DNA of 64,000 bases from Pseudomonas sp. R5(2019) (GCF_009905435.1 NZ_JAAAMT010000010.1:62001-126000); one strand, 5' to 3'; counted from the stretch's first letter, positions 36,686-45,618 are shown. The notes: a model not told the origin generated them from the letters alone. Numbers and translations: made by a program.

Positions 36686-37309
36686 ATGCTCCCCCGCGCT
36701 GAACAAAAACAACAGACCCGCCACGCATTGCTCCACGCTGCCCGTCAATTGATGGACAGTGGCCGAGGCTTTGGCAGTCTGAGTTTGCGCGAGGTGGCCA
36801 AGGCTGCCGGCATCGTCCCCACCGGTTTTTACCGGCACTTCACCGATATGGACGAACTGGGTCTGGCATTGGTGAACGAAGTGGGCGAAACCTTTCGCGA
36901 AACCATTCGCCTGGTCCGGCATAACGAAGTGGTGCTCGGCGGCATCACCGATGCCTCGGTACGGATCTTTCTCGATGTCGTCGCTGCTAACCGCAGCCAG
37001 TTCCTGTTTCTGGCGCGCGAGCAGTATGGCGGCTCGTTGCCGGTACGCCAGGCGATCACAGTGTTGCGCGAAGGCATCGCTTCGGACCTGGCGGCGGACC
37101 TTGGTTTGATGGCCAAGTGGCAACACCTGAATGCGGCGGCACTGGCGGTCATGGCCGACCTGGTGGTGAAAACCGTGTTCGCCACCCTGCCCGAGCTGAT
37201 CGACCCCCCTGCTGCGCCCCTGCCCCCGCACCTGATGCCCCAGGCCAAGATCACTCAGCAATTGCGCTTTATCTTTGTCGGCGCCCGCCATTGGCAAGGC
37301 ATCAATTAG
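36686..37309 (+). CDS. desT: TetR-type regulator DesT (fatty acid desaturation)
   Basis: 207 residues from the ATG at 36686. N-terminal helix-turn-helix (SLREVAKAAGIVPTGFYRHF, about 38-57), then the FabR/DesT ligand-domain signatures RIFLDVVAANRSQFLFLARE and QYGGSLPVRQAI. DesT senses the acyl-CoA saturation ratio and represses the desCB desaturase genes in P. aeruginosa. There, as here, the gene is directly upstream of ureE. The desCB genes are not next to it in this window, so its targets would have to lie elsewhere. FabR is the closest alternative name. Confidence 0.8.
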   Translation: MLPRAEQKQQTRHALLHAARQLMDSGRGFGSLSLREVAKAAGIVPTGFYRHFTDMDELGLALVNEVGETFRETIRLVRHNEVVLGGITDASVRIFLDVVAANRSQFLFLAREQYGGSLPVRQAITVLREGIASDLAADLGLMAKWQHLNAAALAVMADLVVKTVFATLPELIDPPAAPLPPHLMPQAKITQQLRFIFVGARHWQGIN

Positions 37310-37419
37310 GTCCTTTTTTGGTGCAAAACGCCGTTCGTCGCACCGATTCAAGACAAAAACACGCCCCCGCTTTCAGCTATCACACGCATTTGTAGGGCAT
37401 TTCCTTCAGATACCCCGAT

Positions 37420-37435
37420 TGGCAAGGCACTTGCT
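37420..37435 (+). promoter_or_regulatory. Sigma-54 promoter of ureE-F-G-J
   Basis: TGGCAAGGCACTTGCT has the -24 GG and -12 GC at the correct 11-bp step and matches TGGCAC-n5-TTGCW at all but one position. The start would be near 37446, about 30 nt before ureE. Half-sites like those of NtrC (GGTGCA near 37320, CGCACC near 37338) lie upstream but form no good dyad. Confidence 0.7.
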
Positions 37436-37476
37436 CTGCATAGGCTATCGCTCTTACTTAGCTGGAAGCCCTAGCC

Positions 37477-37977
37477 ATGCTGGTTATTCACACTCGGATC
37501 GCGCCCAAACCTGACTGGTCGGCCGAATTGCACCTGACCTTCGAAGCCCGCAGCAAGAGCCGCTTGCGCTGTTTTAGTGCCGAGGGGGAGGACGTCGGGT
37601 TGTTTTTGGAGCGCGGCCAGTCGCCGCTGCATGACGGCGAATTCCTGCAAGCCGAAGACGGCCGGGTGGTCCGCGTTTGCGCCCGCCCGGAAAAACTCCT
37701 GCACGTAACCTGCGCCAGCGCCTTCGAACTGACCCGCGCCGCCTATCACTTGGGTAATCGCCACGTCGCCTTGCAAGTGGGTGACGGTTGGCTGCGCCTG
37801 CTCGATGATTACGTGCTCAAGGCCATGCTCGAGCAGCTCGGCGCTCACACCGAGACCCTCGAGGCGCCGTTCCAGCCCGAGCACGGCGCCTACGGTGGTG
37901 GCCATCACCACTCCCGTCACGGTGACGAAGATTTCAATTACGCGCCGCGCCTGCACCAGTTCGGCGTGCGCACATGA
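37477..37977 (+). CDS. ureE: Urease accessory protein UreE (nickel metallochaperone)
   Basis: 166 residues from the ATG at 37477. N-terminal peptide-binding domain, then the nickel-binding domain with YHLGNRHVALQV (conserved H-x-G-N-R-H) and MLEQLGAHTETLEAPFQPE. The C-terminus carries GGHHHSRHGDED, a short His-rich nickel store. UreE dimers hand nickel to UreG. The gene heads the ureE-F-G-J unit and has its own sigma-54 promoter, 7.6 kb from the structural genes. Confidence 0.96.
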   Translation: MLVIHTRIAPKPDWSAELHLTFEARSKSRLRCFSAEGEDVGLFLERGQSPLHDGEFLQAEDGRVVRVCARPEKLLHVTCASAFELTRAAYHLGNRHVALQVGDGWLRLLDDYVLKAMLEQLGAHTETLEAPFQPEHGAYGGGHHHSRHGDEDFNYAPRLHQFGVRT

Positions 37978-38648
37978 GCCCGGCCTGGGCTCTGCTGCGC
38001 CTGGCCAGCCCGCAGCTGCCGATTGGTGGCTACAGCTATTCCCAGGGTTTGGAGATGGCCGTGGAAATGGCCACCGTGGTCGACCCGGCCAGCGCCCGTC
38101 GCTGGATCGCCGACCAGCTGTTGCTCAATCTGGCGCGCTTCGAAGCACCGCTGTTACTGGCTCATTGCGTGGCCGCCGAGGCCGAAGACTGGGGCGAGTT
38201 GCTCCAGCGTTGCGACGAGCACCGGGCCAGCCGCGAGACCCGCGAACTGCACCTGGAAAGCCGGCAGATGGGCTATTCCCTCAAACAGCTGCTCGAAGGC
38301 TTACCGGAGCTGGACACGGCTGCCCGACGCTTTCTCGCCGACATCCACGAACCGCACTTGGCCCTCGGTTGGGCGCTGGCGGCGCGTGCCTGGCAGATCA
38401 GCCCACAGGACGCCCTGGCCGCCTGGCTCTGGAGCTGGCTGGAGAACCAGCTGGCCGTGTTGATGAAAACCCTGCCGCTGGGCCAGCAAGCCGCTCAGCG
38501 TCTGACCAGCGAACTGCTGCCGTTGCTGCAACAGGCCCGGCAGATCGCCACCGACCTCAACCCCCAACACCTTGGCAGCGCCGCCTTCGGCCTGTCGCTG
38601 GCGAGCATGGCCCATGAGCGCCAATACAGCCGCCTGTTCCGTTCCTAG
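37974..38648 (+). CDS. ureF: Urease accessory protein UreF
   Basis: 224 residues from the ATG at 37974, overlapping the ureE stop. All-helical protein with [20 protein letters not shown] at the N-terminus, the signature of UreF, and [13 protein letters not shown] in the middle. It bridges UreD and UreG in the urease activation complex and guides GTP-dependent nickel delivery. Normal length. It is followed by ureG after 10 nt, with AGGAG in between. Confidence 0.95.
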   Translation: MSPAWALLRLASPQLPIGGYSYSQGLEMAVEMATVVDPASARRWIADQLLLNLARFEAPLLLAHCVAAEAEDWGELLQRCDEHRASRETRELHLESRQMGYSLKQLLEGLPELDTAARRFLADIHEPHLALGWALAARAWQISPQDALAAWLWSWLENQLAVLMKTLPLGQQAAQRLTSELLPLLQQARQIATDLNPQHLGSAAFGLSLASMAHERQYSRLFRS

Positions 38649-38658
38649 GAGAACCCTG

Positions 38659-39273
38659 ATGAATACCCAACCCCTGCGCGTCGGTATCGGCGGCCCGGTC
38701 GGCTCCGGCAAGACAGCCCTGACCCTGGCCCTGTGCCTGGCCCTGCGCGAGCGCTACAACCTGGCTGTGGTCACCAACGATATCTACACCCGCGAAGATG
38801 CCGACTTTCTGGTGCGCAACCAGGCCCTGGCGCCGGAGCGGATCATTGGCGTGGAAACCGGCGGCTGCCCGCACACCGCCATCCGCGAAGACGCTTCAAT
38901 CAACCTGGAAGCGGTCGACCAGCTCAACCGGCGCTTTCCCGGCCTGGACCTGATTCTGGTCGAATCCGGCGGCGACAACCTCTCGGCTACCTTCAGCCCG
39001 GAACTGTCGGACCTGACCATTTACGTGATCGACGTGTCGGCCGGCGACAAGCTGCCGCGCAAAGGCGGCCCGGGGATCTGCAAGTCCGACCTGTTGGTGA
39101 TCAACAAGATCGACCTTGCGCCGCTGGTGGGCGCCTCGCTGGAAATGATGGATGGCGACACCCGCCGCATGCGCGGCGAGAAGCCCTTCGTGTTCAGCAA
39201 CCAGAAAACCGGCCAAGGGCTGGAAGAGATCATTGCCTTTATCGAACGCCAAGGCCTGTTGACCGCAGCCTGA
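38659..39273 (+). CDS. ureG: Urease accessory GTPase UreG
   Basis: 204 residues from the ATG at 38659 (AGGAG upstream). P-loop [15 protein letters not shown] (about 12-26), [13 protein letters not shown], the metal-binding [15 protein letters not shown] (C-P-H motif), [15 protein letters not shown] and the guanine-specificity NKID. It couples GTP hydrolysis to nickel insertion into urease. Among the most conserved urease accessory proteins, full length. Confidence 0.98.
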   Translation: MNTQPLRVGIGGPVGSGKTALTLALCLALRERYNLAVVTNDIYTREDADFLVRNQALAPERIIGVETGGCPHTAIREDASINLEAVDQLNRRFPGLDLILVESGGDNLSATFSPELSDLTIYVIDVSAGDKLPRKGGPGICKSDLLVINKIDLAPLVGASLEMMDGDTRRMRGEKPFVFSNQKTGQGLEEIIAFIERQGLLTAA

Positions 39274-39302
39274 TCACCTCTTCACTACAAGGAAGCTGAC
39301 CG

Positions 39303-39875
39303 ATGTCGCTGAAAAAACTGCTGTGCCTGTTACCCCTGCTGCTCGCCCCTGGCCTGGCACTCGCCCACCCCGGCCATGGCGACAACGGCCTGGTGGCCGG
39401 CATCAGCCACCCGATTGGCGGGCTTGATCACTTGCTGGCGATGGTGGCGGTCGGCCTGTGGGCGGCACAGCAACAAAGCGCGGCCCGCTGGGCGCTGCCG
39501 TGCACCTTTGTCGGCACCATGCTGATGGGGGGTTTGCTGGGTTTTAGCGGGCTGGAACTGCCGGCGATGGAAAGCGGCATCGCCGCCTCGGTGCTGGCGC
39601 TGGGGCTGGCGGTAGCGCTGGCGGTTCGCCCACCGGTAAGCCTGGCGGTACTGGCGACGGCGCTGTTCGCGCTGTTCCACGGCGTGGCCCATGGCCTGGA
39701 AATTCCCGAGATGACCAGCCCGTGGGCGTATGCCTTCGGTTTTGTCGCCGCCACCGCTGCGCTGCACGCCGCCGGATTCTTCGTGGTCCGCGTGCTGCCG
39801 CAGGCCGCCGCGCTGCTGGTGCGCCTCGCCGGCGCGGCCTCGGCGCTGACCGGTGCGTGGTTGTTGGCTGGCTGA
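39303..39875 (+). CDS. ureJ: HupE/UreJ family protein (nickel transport)
   Basis: 190 residues from the ATG at 39303. A signal peptide ending ALA is followed by HPGHGDNG (the H-P-x-H-x-D-type motif of the family) and GISHPIGGLDHLLAMVAVGL, then about six membrane helices (including FALFHGVAHGLEIPE). HupE/UreJ proteins are secondary nickel or cobalt transporters. At the end of the ureE-F-G unit it probably supplies nickel for urease. An 18-bp perfect palindrome follows. Confidence 0.92.
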   Translation: MSLKKLLCLLPLLLAPGLALAHPGHGDNGLVAGISHPIGGLDHLLAMVAVGLWAAQQQSAARWALPCTFVGTMLMGGLLGFSGLELPAMESGIAASVLALGLAVALAVRPPVSLAVLATALFALFHGVAHGLEIPEMTSPWAYAFGFVAATAALHAAGFFVVRVLPQAAALLVRLAGAASALTGAWLLAG

Positions 39876-39890
39876 CGCTGTAACCAAGGG

Positions 39891-39908
39891 CTCCCACAAT
39901 TGTGGGAG
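39891..39908 (+). terminator. Perfect 18-bp palindrome after ureJ
   Basis: CTCCCACAATTGTGGGAG lies 15 nt beyond the ureJ stop. The arms equal the ends of type 2 REPINs (CTCCCACA / TGTGGGAG), so it may be a deletion relic of such an element. It has no T tract and could be a weak transcript end. Confidence 0.5.
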
Positions 39909-39961
39909 CGCTCCCATCCTCCTGCTACCATGTCGCCCAAACTCCGTGACGACATCAGCCA

Positions 39962-41077
39962 ATGCCCGACCTTTCCTTGCGCGCCACCCTGTCCGCCACC
40001 TTCGCCACTGTGCAACAGCACTTTGCGCAGACGATCGTGCCGCTCTGGCAAGGGCCGGGATGGAATGCAGACCTTGCCCTGCCGTTCGAGGCCCTGGATG
40101 CACAGCACCAGCCGCTGCCACCGCAGCGCTATCGGGCCATGGCCTGCGCCCGGCAACTGTTCCTGTTTTCCAGCCGAATCGACGAACCCGGCGCCGCCGA
40201 GCGCGCCGCCGCGCTGTTCCGCTCGCTGCAACGGCACTTCCACGACGCCGAACACGGTGGCTGGTTCTACAGCATCGACCCCAGCGGCCAGCCGCTGGAT
40301 CGGCGCAAGGACCTCTACACCCACGCCTTTATCGTCTTTGCCTGCGCTCATTACTGGGCCAAGGTGCGCGAACCCTTGGTGGAATCGACGCTCAACGCCG
40401 CACTGAGCGTGGTGGCCGAACGGTTTTCCACAGGCGATGGCCTGTATGAAGCGAGCCTGGATGAAGATTGGTCGCCCCTGGGCAGCGGCCCGTTGCAAAA
40501 CCCGTTGATGCACCTGGCCGAAGCCTTTCTGGCAACGCTGCAAGTGCGCGAAGACGAGCCAGTCAAACAGGCGCTGCTGGCGCTGACCAACGCCATGCAG
40601 GCAGGCTTTATCGAGCCCACCCATGGGGTGATGCTGGAGAAACCGCGCGGGGCTGTGGATAACTGGTTTGAACCAGGGCATCAGTTCGAATGGTTTTATC
40701 TGCTGGCATCGTCGCCGTTGCTCAATGGCAGCCCGCTGCACCGCTCGCTGGAACGCGCATTCGGTTATGCCGAACTCCATGGGGTACGCGACGGCGCGGT
40801 GCTGGCGATGCTGGACGCTCAGGGCCAGGCCCGTGACGCCACCCAGCGCATCTGGGCCAAGGCCGAATACATCCGCGCGCTGACCCTTCGCCCGAACAGC
40901 GAAACCACCGTGCTCGAGCAGTTAGAGGCGCTGCAGGCGAATTTCCTGCATGCCGGTGGCTGGTACGAATGCCGCGATGCCAGTGGCGCGGTCAGCCGGC
41001 ATGACATGCCATCGACTACGCCGTACCACCTGGCAACTTGCTATATCGGCCTGCAGGATGCATTGGGCGACCTTTAA
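39962..41077 (+). CDS. AGE family epimerase/isomerase
   Basis: 371 residues from the ATG at 39962. An (alpha/alpha)6-barrel protein of the N-acylglucosamine 2-epimerase family: RRKDLYTHAFIVFACAHYW, NPLMHLAEAFLA, PGHQFEWFYLLA and a late IWAKAEYIRALT. These hold the conserved His, Glu and Arg residues of mannose isomerase and related sugar isomerases (YihS-like). The likely activity is conversion of mannose and fructose or a related ketose/aldose pair; the exact substrate is not fixed by sequence. Cytosolic, single gene. Confidence 0.87.
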   Translation: MPDLSLRATLSATFATVQQHFAQTIVPLWQGPGWNADLALPFEALDAQHQPLPPQRYRAMACARQLFLFSSRIDEPGAAERAAALFRSLQRHFHDAEHGGWFYSIDPSGQPLDRRKDLYTHAFIVFACAHYWAKVREPLVESTLNAALSVVAERFSTGDGLYEASLDEDWSPLGSGPLQNPLMHLAEAFLATLQVREDEPVKQALLALTNAMQAGFIEPTHGVMLEKPRGAVDNWFEPGHQFEWFYLLASSPLLNGSPLHRSLERAFGYAELHGVRDGAVLAMLDAQGQARDATQRIWAKAEYIRALTLRPNSETTVLEQLEALQANFLHAGGWYECRDASGAVSRHDMPSTTPYHLATCYIGLQDALGDL

Positions 41078-41118
41078 AAGCTTCGCGGGCAAGCCCTAGT
41101 ACAGTCACAGACGTCCCT

Positions 41119-41256
41119 GTAGGAGCGGACCTGGCCGCGATGGGCTGCGAAGCGGCCCCGGCGATTCTGAAACCACCTGCACTCGCAAGCTGAGTCGCAG
41201 ATGTCACTGGCCAAAGGGGCCGCTGCGCGGCCCATCGCGGCCAGGTCCGCTCCTAC
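41119..41256. repeat. REPIN-like element, type 1
   Basis: A 138-bp palindrome with ends GTAGGAGCGGACCTGGCCGC and inverse, and an internal spacer (ACTCGCAAGCTGAGTCGCAG) in the same orientation as the copy at 2505. Between the convergent AGE and SDR genes. It lacks the outer arms seen in the composite copies. Confidence 0.85.
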
Positions 41257-41280
41257 ATGAGGCTTGCCTGCGAATAGGTA

Positions 41281-42045
41281 TCAACCCTTGCTGCGCTCAA
41301 TCGCAAACCCGGCCAGGGTCTGGCTCACTGGCATCAGCTCAATGTTGTTGATGTTGATGTGAGCCGGCTGGTTCATGACCCAGAAGATGGTCTCGGCAAT
41401 GTCCTGCGGCTGGATCGGGTCAGCGCCCGCGTAGGTGGCGTCGTAGCGGGCTTTGTCGCCGCCGAAGCGCACCAGCGAGAACTCGCTTTCACACAGGCCG
41501 GGTTCGATGTTAGTGACTCGCACGCCCGTCCCCTGCAGGTCGCAGCGCAAATTCTGCGAAAACTGCCCGACGAAGGCCTTGGTGCCGCCATACACGTGGC
41601 TGCCAGGGTAGGAGTAATTACCCGCCACAGAACCCAGGTTGACGATGCTGGCCCCCTTGCCGTGGGCGATCAGGCGCGAGAGCAGCAGGCGGGTGCTGTA
41701 CATCAGGCCTTTGACGTTGGTGTCGACCATGATGTCCCAGTCATCCAGGTCGCACTTGGGTGCAGGGTCCGCGCCCAGGGCCAGGCCGGCGTTGTTGATC
41801 AGCCCGCGCAGTTTGTCGAATTCCGGCGGCAGGCCTTCGATGGCCGCTTCCATCGCCTTGCGATCACGCACGTCGAGCACCAGGCCGAGCACCTTGGTCT
41901 GCCTGGACAATTCCGCGCACAGGGCATTGAGGCGCTCTTCGCGGCGACCCGTCAGCACCAGCGACCAGCCGGCTTTGGCAAAACGGCGCGCGCAGGCTTC
42001 GCCAAACCCTGAGGTGGCCCCGGTGATGAATACAGTGGAAGTCAT
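41281..42045 (-). CDS. SDR family oxidoreductase (YdfG-like)
   Basis: 254 residues from the ATG at 42045. Classical short-chain dehydrogenase: cofactor motif TGATSGFG (residues 8-15), VLDVRDRKAM, INNAGLALG, active-site serine in VNLGSVAGNYSY and catalytic YGGTK. GRREER after the first strand suggests NADP(H) preference. The sequence resembles E. coli YdfG, which reduces malonic semialdehyde and oxidises serine/3-hydroxy acids; substrate remains inferred. It stands alone, with a 700-bp gene-free region upstream. Confidence 0.88.
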   Translation of the reverse strand: MTSTVFITGATSGFGEACARRFAKAGWSLVLTGRREERLNALCAELSRQTKVLGLVLDVRDRKAMEAAIEGLPPEFDKLRGLINNAGLALGADPAPKCDLDDWDIMVDTNVKGLMYSTRLLLSRLIAHGKGASIVNLGSVAGNYSYPGSHVYGGTKAFVGQFSQNLRCDLQGTGVRVTNIEPGLCESEFSLVRFGGDKARYDATYAGADPIQPQDIAETIFWVMNQPAHININNIELMPVSQTLAGFAIERSKG

Positions 42046-42193
42046 CGTGTTCTCCTAAAAGTGGCGGCAGGCGGCAAGCCCTGAAGCATGCCCGGCCCCC
42101 GCCGCGTCAGCAAGTCGTCAGTGCAACTGTACGAAAAATGTACAGCCACCGCAAAGCCTTGCCCTGGCTGGTCCGGCGCGGGTTGTGCTCATC

Positions 42194-42692
42194 TTATCCA
42201 CAAGCGGTTCCACAAAAACCGGGGGCAACTCAAATTGCCCACAGGCCTTTGTCCACAAGGGATCAAGCGCCTGAATCTGAGTATTGTCCTTGACTTTGCC
42301 GCTGCCAATGCCGAGGTTCGCTAAAGGGGTGCAACCCAGTGCCACCATCCAATGGCCGCAGGCCAGCAACTACGCCGTCTGCGTCGCTCTTTCCAACGAT
42401 TGCCCACAGAGTTATCCACAGCCTGGAATGCGTATGAGCGGCCCTGGACAGTGGTGGATAAAAGGATTGACAAAACCCCTTTCAGGCCAGCAAAAAAGTG
42501 CTGATCAAAAAACAACCACCCCTATCAAAGCCACGGAAATAAAGGCCTCCAGCCATATGCTCCCAAGTTACCCACAATCAGCTCCACAGCAACCGTGGAC
42601 AACTTCACCTCATGACAAAAGCATGAATTTCAGCGACGTTGTGTCGCGTTTTGCGCACTTGACGAATGGGTTGTCCACAAAACTGTGGATGA
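42194..42692. other. Cluster of DnaA-box-like 9-mers
   Basis: Ten 9-mers match TTATCCACA with at most two changes. Two are perfect (42194-42202, 42412-42420). Others are TTGTCCACA (42249, 42671), TTACCCACA (42568), TTGCCCACA (42235, 42400) and, on the minus strand, TTATCCACC (42453), TTGTCCACG (42594) and TCATCCACA (42684). No gene is seen between 42046 and 42747. dnaA is not in the window, so this is not the standard Pseudomonas origin; a DnaA-titrating locus is possible. Confidence 0.6.
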
Positions 42693-42696
42693 AAGA

Positions 42697-42732
42697 AAAC
42701 GCCCCGGCTTTTAAAGGCCAGGGCGTTTTTTT
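42697..42732. terminator. Terminator at the end of the liv operon
   Basis: The stem ACGCCC(C)GGC / GCC(A)GGGCGT is flanked by AAAA on one side and TTTTTTT on the other, so it could work on both strands. It is about 15 nt beyond the livF stop codon. Confidence 0.8.
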
Positions 42733-42747
42733 GACGCTTATCAGTGG

Positions 42748-43464
42748 TCAGTGACCGCCAAGGTAGGCATTGCGCACCTCATCGTTGACCAACAACTCCT
42801 TGCCCGTGCCGGTCAGGCGAATTTGCCCGTTGACCATCACATAGCCCCGGTCCGACAGCCTCAACGCGTGGTTGGCGTTCTGCTCGACCAGGAAGATGGT
42901 CATACCGGTGGAGGCAAGCTCTCGCAGGGTATGGAAGATCTGTTTGACCACGATCGGTGCCAACCCCAGGCTCGGTTCATCGAGCAGCAGCAGCTTGGGC
43001 CGGCTCATCAAGGCCCGGGCGATGGCGAGCATCTGCTGCTCGCCCCCGGACATGGTCATGGCCCGCTGGTTGCGCCGTTCCTTGAGCCGCGGGAACAGCT
43101 CGAACATGCGCTGCATGTCCTCGCTGGCGTACTTGTCCCCGATCGGGATGGTGCCCATCATCAGGTTTTCTTCCACCGTCATGTCGGGGAACACCCGCCG
43201 GCCTTCCGGTGACTGGGCGATCCCGTTGGAGGCGATGTAGTGGGCCGACTTGTGAGTGATGTCGGTGCCACGGTAGGTGATCTGCCCATGGCTGGCCCGT
43301 GGCTGGCCGAAAATCGACATCAACAGCGTGGACTTGCCCGCGCCGTTGGAGCCGATCAGGCTGACCGTTTCACCCTCGTTGATGTGCAGTGAGACTTTTT
43401 TCAGGGCCTGGATCGGCCCGTAGAACACGTCGACATCCTTGAATTCGAGGATCGGTTCGCTCAT
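42748..43464 (-). CDS. livF: Branched-chain amino acid ABC transporter ATP-binding protein LivF
   Basis: 238 residues from the ATG at 43464, overlapping the livG stop (ATGA). Walker A GSNGAGKSTLL (about 38), signature MSGGEQQMLAIARAL, Walker B LLLLDEPSLGLAP and switch His region LVEQNANHAL. Equivalent to BraG of P. aeruginosa. Last gene of livK-H-M-G-F; energises uptake of leucine, isoleucine and valine with LivG. Confidence 0.95.
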   Translation of the reverse strand: MSEPILEFKDVDVFYGPIQALKKVSLHINEGETVSLIGSNGAGKSTLLMSIFGQPRASHGQITYRGTDITHKSAHYIASNGIAQSPEGRRVFPDMTVEENLMMGTIPIGDKYASEDMQRMFELFPRLKERRNQRAMTMSGGEQQMLAIARALMSRPKLLLLDEPSLGLAPIVVKQIFHTLRELASTGMTIFLVEQNANHALRLSDRGYVMVNGQIRLTGTGKELLVNDEVRNAYLGGH

Positions 43465-44336
43465 ACCAGCTCCTCTTCGTCAGCACCCAGGTAGGCCGCG
43501 ATCACCTTCGGATCTTTGCGGATCTGCTCAGGTACACCTTCAGCAATCACGTTGCCGTGGTCCAGCACCACGATGTGGTCGGAAATGCTCATTACCATGC
43601 CCATGTCGTGCTCGATCAGTACCACGGTCAGGTCGTGGTCATCGCGCAGGTGGCGGATGATCGCGCTGAGCCGTTCGGTTTCTTGCGGGTTGAGGCCGGC
43701 GGCCGGTTCGTCCAGGCAGATGATTTTCGGCCGGGTGCACATGGCCCGCGCGATCTCCAGGCGTCGCTGCTGGCCGTAGGAAAGCTCCCCGGCCAGGCGG
43801 TTGGCGCAATCCCCCAGGTCCACCACTTCCAGCCAGTAGAACGCGTGATCCAGCGCGTCGCTCTCAGCTTTGCGGTAGGCCTTGGTGTTGAGGATGCCCG
43901 AGACCAGGTGGCGGTTGACCCACATGTGCTGGGCCACCAGCAGGTTTTCCACCACCGACATTTCCCTGAACAGACGAATGTTCTGGAACGTACGGGCCAG
44001 GCCCGCGCGGTTGATCAGGTGGGTGCCACCGAACATTTTGTAGAACAGGCGGCTGGCAAATTGAGGTGGCGAGACAAAGTCAGTGAGCTTGAACGGTTCG
44101 CCCAACAACTTGATGACGTCGGTTTTCGTATCGCGCACATTGAGTTCGATATGCCCGCCGGTAGCCTTGTAGAAACCGGTCAGGCAGTTGAACACCGTCG
44201 TCTTGCCGGCACCGTTGGGCCCGATCAGGGCGAAGATCGAATTGCGCTTGACCTTCAGGCTGACATCGCTGAGCGCCTTGATCCCGCCAAAGTGCATCAT
44301 CAGGTTATCGACCGAGAGGATGACATCATCGCTCAT
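43461..44336 (-). CDS. livG: Branched-chain amino acid ABC transporter ATP-binding protein LivG
   Basis: 291 residues from the ATG at 44336, overlapping the livM stop. Walker A GPNGAGKTTVFNCLTG (about 38), the ARTFQNIRLFREMSVVENLL block characteristic of LivG, signature ELSYGQQRRLEIARAM and Walker B ICLDEPAAGLNPQE. A loop of about 35 residues after Walker A is longer than in UrtD. Equivalent to BraF. Cytosolic ATPase bound to LivHM. Confidence 0.95.
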   Translation of the reverse strand: MSDDVILSVDNLMMHFGGIKALSDVSLKVKRNSIFALIGPNGAGKTTVFNCLTGFYKATGGHIELNVRDTKTDVIKLLGEPFKLTDFVSPPQFASRLFYKMFGGTHLINRAGLARTFQNIRLFREMSVVENLLVAQHMWVNRHLVSGILNTKAYRKAESDALDHAFYWLEVVDLGDCANRLAGELSYGQQRRLEIARAMCTRPKIICLDEPAAGLNPQETERLSAIIRHLRDDHDLTVVLIEHDMGMVMSISDHIVVLDHGNVIAEGVPEQIRKDPKVIAAYLGADEEELV

Positions 44337-45616
44337 GGCGCCACTCCTTTACGTGGGGTCACACCGGTACGGCTGATACGAATCAGGCCGCGTGGCCGCC
44401 AGATCATCATTAACACCATCAACACGCCAAACAGCAGCACCCGGTACTCGGAGAAGGTGCGCAACAGTTCCGGCGCGACGGTCAGCACAAACGCCGCCAT
44501 GACCACCCCCACCGTCGAGCCCATGCCACCGAGCACCACAATGGCGAGGATCAGCGCTGACTCGAAGAAGGTGAACGAGGACGGGTTCACGAAGCCCTGG
44601 TAGCTGGCAAAAAACACCCCGGCAAGCCCGGCGGTGGACGCCCCGAGGGTGAAGGCCGAAAGCTTGACCAGCACGTGGTTCAGGCCCATGGCGCGGCAGG
44701 CGATTTCATCTTCGCGCAGCGCTTCCCAGGCGCGCCCGACGGGCATGCGGGTCAGCCGATGCTTGATGTACAACACCGCCAGCACCACCAGAAACAACAC
44801 GATGTAGATAAACAGGAATTTCAGGTTGGGGTTGTAGTCGATCCCGAAAAACTCATGGAACGGCACTCCGCCTTCTTTGGCACGGCGACCGAACTCCAGA
44901 CCCATGAAGGTCGGTGACGGCACGGGCATGCCGTTCGGACCACCGGTGAACGACAGCCAGTTGTTCAGCACCAGGCGAATGATTTCACCAAAGCCCAGGG
45001 TCACGATGGCCAGATAGTCCCCGTGCATTCGCAACACCGGAAAGCCCAATAAACATCCCGCCAACGCCGCAGCGAGGGCCGACAGCGGCAGCACCGTCCA
45101 GAACCCCAGCCCCAGATACTGGTAACCCAGCGCCAGGCCGTAGGCGCCGATGGCGTAGAACGCCACGTAACCCAAGTCGAGCAGACCGGCAAGACCCACC
45201 ACGATGTTCAGCCCCAGGCCCAGCAGCACGTAGATCAGCCCGAGGATCACCACGGTCAGCAGGTACTTGTTGGCGAAGAACGGAAAGACGATGGCGATCA
45301 CGATCAGCGCCGGGATGATCCAGCGCAGCCGCGACTTGTAGTCCGGCGCCAGCACGTGCACGCCGGAGCCGCTGCTCTCGAAGCCCTCCAGGATGCCCAA
45401 GCCCTTGGGCGTTTGCAGGAACAGGCTGAGAAAAAAGCGCCCGACCATCACCGCGCCCACCAGCCAGGCGACGCGCACCGGCTCAAGATTGAAGCTGTAG
45501 CCTTGCAGCACCACACCCACGATCGGGCCGAACACGATCAACGAGATCAGCCCGGCGAGCACGGCATCGATGAGGCTTCGCTTGATATCAATAGCGTTGT
45601 TTTCGGTAGCAGACAT
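44333..45616 (-). CDS. livM: Branched-chain amino acid ABC transporter permease LivM
   Basis: 427 residues from the ATG at 45616, 2 nt after livH. The N-terminal 95 residues form the DUF3382 extension (first helix AVLAGLISLIVFGPIVGVVL) found in proteobacterial LivM; the permease core follows, with YVLLGLGLNIVVGLAGLLDL and YAIGAYGLALGYQYLG. Later GLNHVLVKLSAFTLGASTAG precedes the last helices. Equivalent to BraE. Inner membrane. Confidence 0.95.
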   Translation of the reverse strand: MSATENNAIDIKRSLIDAVLAGLISLIVFGPIVGVVLQGYSFNLEPVRVAWLVGAVMVGRFFLSLFLQTPKGLGILEGFESSGSGVHVLAPDYKSRLRWIIPALIVIAIVFPFFANKYLLTVVILGLIYVLLGLGLNIVVGLAGLLDLGYVAFYAIGAYGLALGYQYLGLGFWTVLPLSALAAALAGCLLGFPVLRMHGDYLAIVTLGFGEIIRLVLNNWLSFTGGPNGMPVPSPTFMGLEFGRRAKEGGVPFHEFFGIDYNPNLKFLFIYIVLFLVVLAVLYIKHRLTRMPVGRAWEALREDEIACRAMGLNHVLVKLSAFTLGASTAGLAGVFFASYQGFVNPSSFTFFESALILAIVVLGGMGSTVGVVMAAFVLTVAPELLRTFSEYRVLLFGVLMVLMMIWRPRGLIRISRTGVTPRKGVAP

Positions 45617-45618
45617 AC

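Noticed and set aside
42046..42747. Chromosomal origin oriC
   Set aside because: Despite the DnaA-box cluster, none of the genes that flank oriC in Pseudomonas (dnaA, dnaN, rpmH, gidA) is present.
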